A stretch of DNA of 64,000 nt from Microbacterium paulum. GTDB lineage: Bacteria; Actinomycetota; Actinomycetes; Actinomycetales; Microbacteriaceae. Shown one piece after another: positions 61,300 through 64,000 of this stretch (the stretch's first letter is position 1; each line of letters begins with the position of its first letter). The translations under genes and the position numbers were made by a program. The DNA lies in assembly GCF_015707995.1 (NCBI RefSeq), contig NZ_JAAGRY010000008.1, positions 1 through 64,000 of the forward strand, given 5' to 3'. Under the pieces are notes generated by a model. The model had not been told where the DNA came from. It did not search any database and saw only the letters and a list, made by a program, of their open reading frames with translations.

Positions 61300-63051
61300 A
61301 TGCCTCAGGGCGACGCCCCGCGCGCCGCCGCCGCGTCGCGCGCGCGCTACCGCCGGATCGTGCGGTTCGCCACCGGGGTCATGCTCGCGACGTGGTGGTT
61401 CGAGGTCGTGCTGCCCAGAATCGGGTTCGCCCGCGTGGCGGAGCGCGGGCGCACGGCGCGCCTGCGCCGCATCTCGGCGCGGTTCCGCGTGCTCGCGATC
61501 GACCTCGGCGGGCTCATGATCAAGGTGGGCCAGTTCCTCTCGTCGCGCCTCGACGTGCTGCCTCCCGAGGTCACGAGCGAGCTCGAGCAGCTGCAAGACG
61601 AAGTGCCGGCGGTGCCGTTCGCCGAGATCAAGGCGCTCGCCGAGAGCGAGCTCGGCGTGCCGCTTCACCGCGCGTACGCCTGGTTCGACGAGACGCCGGT
61701 GGCGGCGGCATCCCTCGGTCAGGCCCACCGGGCGCAGCTCTCCGACGACGACGAGAGCATCGCCGGGTTTCGCGAGGTGGTCGTCAAGGTGCAGCGGCCG
61801 GGCATCGACGAGGTCGTCGAGGTCGACCTGGCCGCGCTCCGCACGATCGCCGACCGCCTGAGCCGCGTCGGGTTCGTGGCGCGGCGGGTCGACGTGCCCG
61901 CCCTCGTCGAAGAGTTCGCCGCGACGAGCCGTGAAGAGATCGACTACCTGCACGAGGGAGTGAACGCCGAGCGCTTCGGCGAGCTGTTCTCCGATGGGGT
62001 GCGCGTCGCCGCGCCGACGGTCGTGTGGGAGCGCACGACACCGCGGGTGCTGACCCTCTCCGACGTGACGGCGATCAAGCTGAACGACGTCGACGGGCTG
62101 CGTGCGGCGGGCATCGATCCCGCCGAGGTCGCGCAGACCTTCGCCGAGGTGATGTTCGAGCAGCTGTTCGGCGCGGGCTTCTTCCACGCCGATCCGCACC
62201 CGGGGAACGTGTTCGTCACGCCCCACGCGCCCGACGCGGCAGGTCGCACGTGGACGCTCACCTTCATCGACTTCGGCATGATGGGCCACGTTCCGCCCGA
62301 GCTGCGCGCGGGGCTGCGGCGCATCGTGATCGCGGTCGCCGCACGCGACGGCAAGGGTCTCGTCGCCGGCATCCAGCAGATCGGCGTGCTGCTGCCGTCG
62401 GCCGACACGACCGAGCTCGAGCGGGCGCTGACCGAGCTGTTCGCCCGCTTCGGCGGGCTCGGCTTCGGCGAACTGCAAGACGTCGACCCGCGCGAGTTCC
62501 AGGCGTTCGCCGACGAGTTCGGCGAGGCGATGCGCGAGCTGCCGGTGCAGCTGCCCGAGAACTTCTTGCTGATCACGCGCGCCGTCTCGCTCACTTCGGG
62601 CGTGTGCAGCGCCCTCGACCCCGGCTTCAACGTGTGGCACGCGGTCGAACCGTTCGCGCAGCGGCTGTTGCGCGAAGAGAGCCGCGGTGCGCTGACGGAT
62701 GCCGCGAAGAGCGTGTTCTCGTACGCGAAGACCATCGTGGGGCTGCCGGTGCGCATCGATCAGGTCGCCGCGCGCATCGACCGCGGCGAGCTCGCCGTCG
62801 ACACCCCCGAGATCGGGCGGCGCCTCGACCGGCTCGAGAACCTGCTGCGCCTCGTGATCGCGGCGATCGTGTTCGCGGCGATGGTCGTCGGCGGCGCGCT
62901 CCTGTGGGGCGCCGTGCCATGGCTCGCGGCGACGCTCGTCGTCGCGAGCGTCGTTCCGCTCGGGTTCGCGCTGTCGGGACTGGCGCGGCGGTCGGGGCGG
63001 CGCGGGGGCAGGCCCGTGCACCGCGTGCGACGCACGACCGCGCAGCGCTGA
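61300..63051 (+). CDS. AarF/UbiB family kinase-like protein
   Basis: A 583-aa atypical kinase-like protein with two C-terminal membrane helices (about residues 520-570). The KxGQ motif is at K75 (IKVGQFLSSR), then the Ala-rich loop AAASLGQAHRA, VVKVQRPG, and the catalytic FHADPHPGNV and FIDFGMMG. Family members support quinone synthesis or membrane lipid handling. It is probably co-transcribed with the PadR gene. Confidence 0.9.
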   Translation: MPQGDAPRAAAASRARYRRIVRFATGVMLATWWFEVVLPRIGFARVAERGRTARLRRISARFRVLAIDLGGLMIKVGQFLSSRLDVLPPEVTSELEQLQDEVPAVPFAEIKALAESELGVPLHRAYAWFDETPVAAASLGQAHRAQLSDDDESIAGFREVVVKVQRPGIDEVVEVDLAALRTIADRLSRVGFVARRVDVPALVEEFAATSREEIDYLHEGVNAERFGELFSDGVRVAAPTVVWERTTPRVLTLSDVTAIKLNDVDGLRAAGIDPAEVAQTFAEVMFEQLFGAGFFHADPHPGNVFVTPHAPDAAGRTWTLTFIDFGMMGHVPPELRAGLRRIVIAVAARDGKGLVAGIQQIGVLLPSADTTELERALTELFARFGGLGFGELQDVDPREFQAFADEFGEAMRELPVQLPENFLLITRAVSLTSGVCSALDPGFNVWHAVEPFAQRLLREESRGALTDAAKSVFSYAKTIVGLPVRIDQVAARIDRGELAVDTPEIGRRLDRLENLLRLVIAAIVFAAMVVGGALLWGAVPWLAATLVVASVVPLGFALSGLARRSGRRGGRPVHRVRRTTAQR

Positions 63052-63089
63052 CCGGGGGGCTGGGGCGCGGGGTCTGCGAGGATGGCGAC

Positions 63090-63527
63090 ATGCCGGGGCT
63101 GCACCACGTCGAGATCTGGGTCGCCGACCTCGCCGACGCACGCGCCGACTGGGGCTGGCTGCTCGGCGAGATCGGCTTTCACCGCGAGAGCGCGTGGCCG
63201 GAGGGTGAGTCGTGGGGCGTGGGGAGCGCCTACCTGACGCTCACGACGTCGCCGAACCTGTCGGGCGCCGTGCACGACCGTCGCGCGCCCGGCGTGAACC
63301 ACCTGGCGTTCGCCGCCGGCCCCGCAGACCGGCTCGACGCGATCATGGCGGCGGCCCCGCTCCACGGCTGGCAGCCGCTGTACCACGACCGCTACCCGCA
63401 CGCGGGTGGTCCCGCGTACTACGCCGGGTGGCTCGAGAACGCCGCCGGGTTCAAGGTCGAAGTGGTGGCCGACGAGGCCCGATCGCGCGCGTCCGCAGCC
63501 GCCCGGAATGTCGGAACCCCCTCGTAA
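63090..63527 (+). CDS. VOC/glyoxalase-like protein
   Basis: A 145-aa vicinal-oxygen-chelate fold protein with metal-type residues in LHHVEIWV, GVNHLAFAA and the Glu-containing end LENAAGFKVEVV. The substrate is unknown. The ATG at 63090 fits the family start. Confidence 0.85.
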   Translation: MPGLHHVEIWVADLADARADWGWLLGEIGFHRESAWPEGESWGVGSAYLTLTTSPNLSGAVHDRRAPGVNHLAFAAGPADRLDAIMAAAPLHGWQPLYHDRYPHAGGPAYYAGWLENAAGFKVEVVADEARSRASAAARNVGTPS

Positions 63528-63537
63528 CGTGAGTGGT

Positions 63538-64000
63538 ATGGAAGGCGTCGAGGCGGTCAGCGCGGAACGGGCGATGGGGCTCGTGCTCGACGCGCTCGTG
63601 CCCGCGCGCATGCTCGCCAACCAGGGCGACGCGCACCTCGCCGAAGGGATCGCCGCCGCTCTCGCTTTCGCTGCCGAACGCCCCTGGGTCTACACCGACC
63701 TGACGGGCGCCGACGCGCAGCGCGCCGCCGAGCAGGCGGTGCTCATCGAGGTATCGCTGCGGGTGCAGCTCGCTGTGAACCGCGCGCGTGACCTCGCACA
63801 CGTCGCCGTCACGGCCGCGCGCGATCTGCCCGAGCTGTGGCGTCGCGCGCTCGAAGGGTTCGCTCCCTTCGCGCTCGTCGAGGCGACCGTCAGCGCGCTG
63901 ACAGCGCTGCGTGCGCCCGCCGGAGCGACGGATGCCGAGGCATCCGCCGCGGCCGATGCGATCGCGCTCGTCGACGCGCAGACCGCCACGTGGGTGCTGT
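63538..64000 (+). CDS. DUF222-like protein, 3' end outside window
   Basis: The first 154 residues of an open frame, helical and Ala-rich. The order (a RxxxLAxVAVTARDLPELWRRALEGFAP-like helix pair) recalls the DUF222/13E12 part that precedes HNH nuclease domains in actinobacteria. The HNH part would lie beyond the window. TAACGT 7 nt before the ATG suggests a leaderless start. Confidence 0.5.
   Translation, partial: MEGVEAVSAERAMGLVLDALVPARMLANQGDAHLAEGIAAALAFAAERPWVYTDLTGADAQRAAEQAVLIEVSLRVQLAVNRARDLAHVAVTAARDLPELWRRALEGFAPFALVEATVSALTALRAPAGATDAEASAAADAIALVDAQTATWVL

Overview
This window is very GC-rich DNA from an actinobacterium, most likely a Microbacteriaceae member close to Microbacterium. 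That placement is an inference from base composition, tightly overlapped ATGA/GTGA operons, many leaderless-type starts (a TAnnnT hexamer 6-7 nt before the start codon) and gene content. No rRNA, tRNA or CRISPR array was seen. The first gene (HerA-like ATPase) and the last (DUF222-like protein) run off the edges.

Region 1 (4.2-26.7 kb) together with 35.7-43.7 kb is an anaerobic/low-oxygen respiration and molybdenum block. It holds a membrane-anchored copper nitrite reductase (nirK fusion) with a membrane protein before it and a cytochrome P450 overlapping its end, narGHJI on the opposite strand, a NarK-type transporter, a complete-looking molybdenum cofactor set (mogA/moaB-type, moaE, moaD, mobA, moaC, moeA, moeB, and moaA further on), molybdate uptake (HTH-TOBE protein, modABC), cytochrome bd oxidase (cydAB) and its assembly exporter (cydDC). 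Two paralogous winged-helix regulators with conserved cysteines lie in the block. A 16-bp dyad (roughly CCGTG-N6-CACGG, AT-rich centre) sits at a nearly fixed distance, about 40 bp upstream of the likely -10 hexamer, before the nirK operon, narG, narK, moeB, moaA and cydA. It sits one helical turn closer before the mod operon, and over the likely -10 of one regulator gene. This is the best candidate here for an undescribed regulatory system.

Region 2 (26.66-35.5 kb) interrupts that block with a compact type VII secretion-like island, all on the minus strand: an FHA-FtsK/SpoIIIE ATPase (EssC/EccC type), a WXG100 protein, a second small helical partner, a large WXG-headed alpha/beta hydrolase effector and a lipoprotein. 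The partner-effector-lipoprotein unit was duplicated in tandem and the distal copy has decayed, leaving an intact lipoprotein. The upstream edge carries fragments of a serine recombinase and an IS3-type transposase.

Region 3 (43.7-55.7 kb) is mixed metabolism: membrane esterase, small P-loop kinase-like protein, LLM flavin oxidoreductase bracketed by two nested-palindrome elements, FBP-domain protein, aldo/keto reductase, methyltransferase, a TetR regulator with a twin operator facing an inactivated SDR gene, DUF3054 protein, AlkZ-like protein, and an O-acetylhomoserine sulfhydrylase coupled to an LLM monooxygenase.

Region 4 (55.7-64 kb) carries an osmoprotectant (OpuC-type) ABC transporter, a flavin disulfide oxidoreductase, a PadR regulator with a clear operator, an UbiB/AarF kinase-like protein, a VOC protein and the start of a DUF222-like protein.
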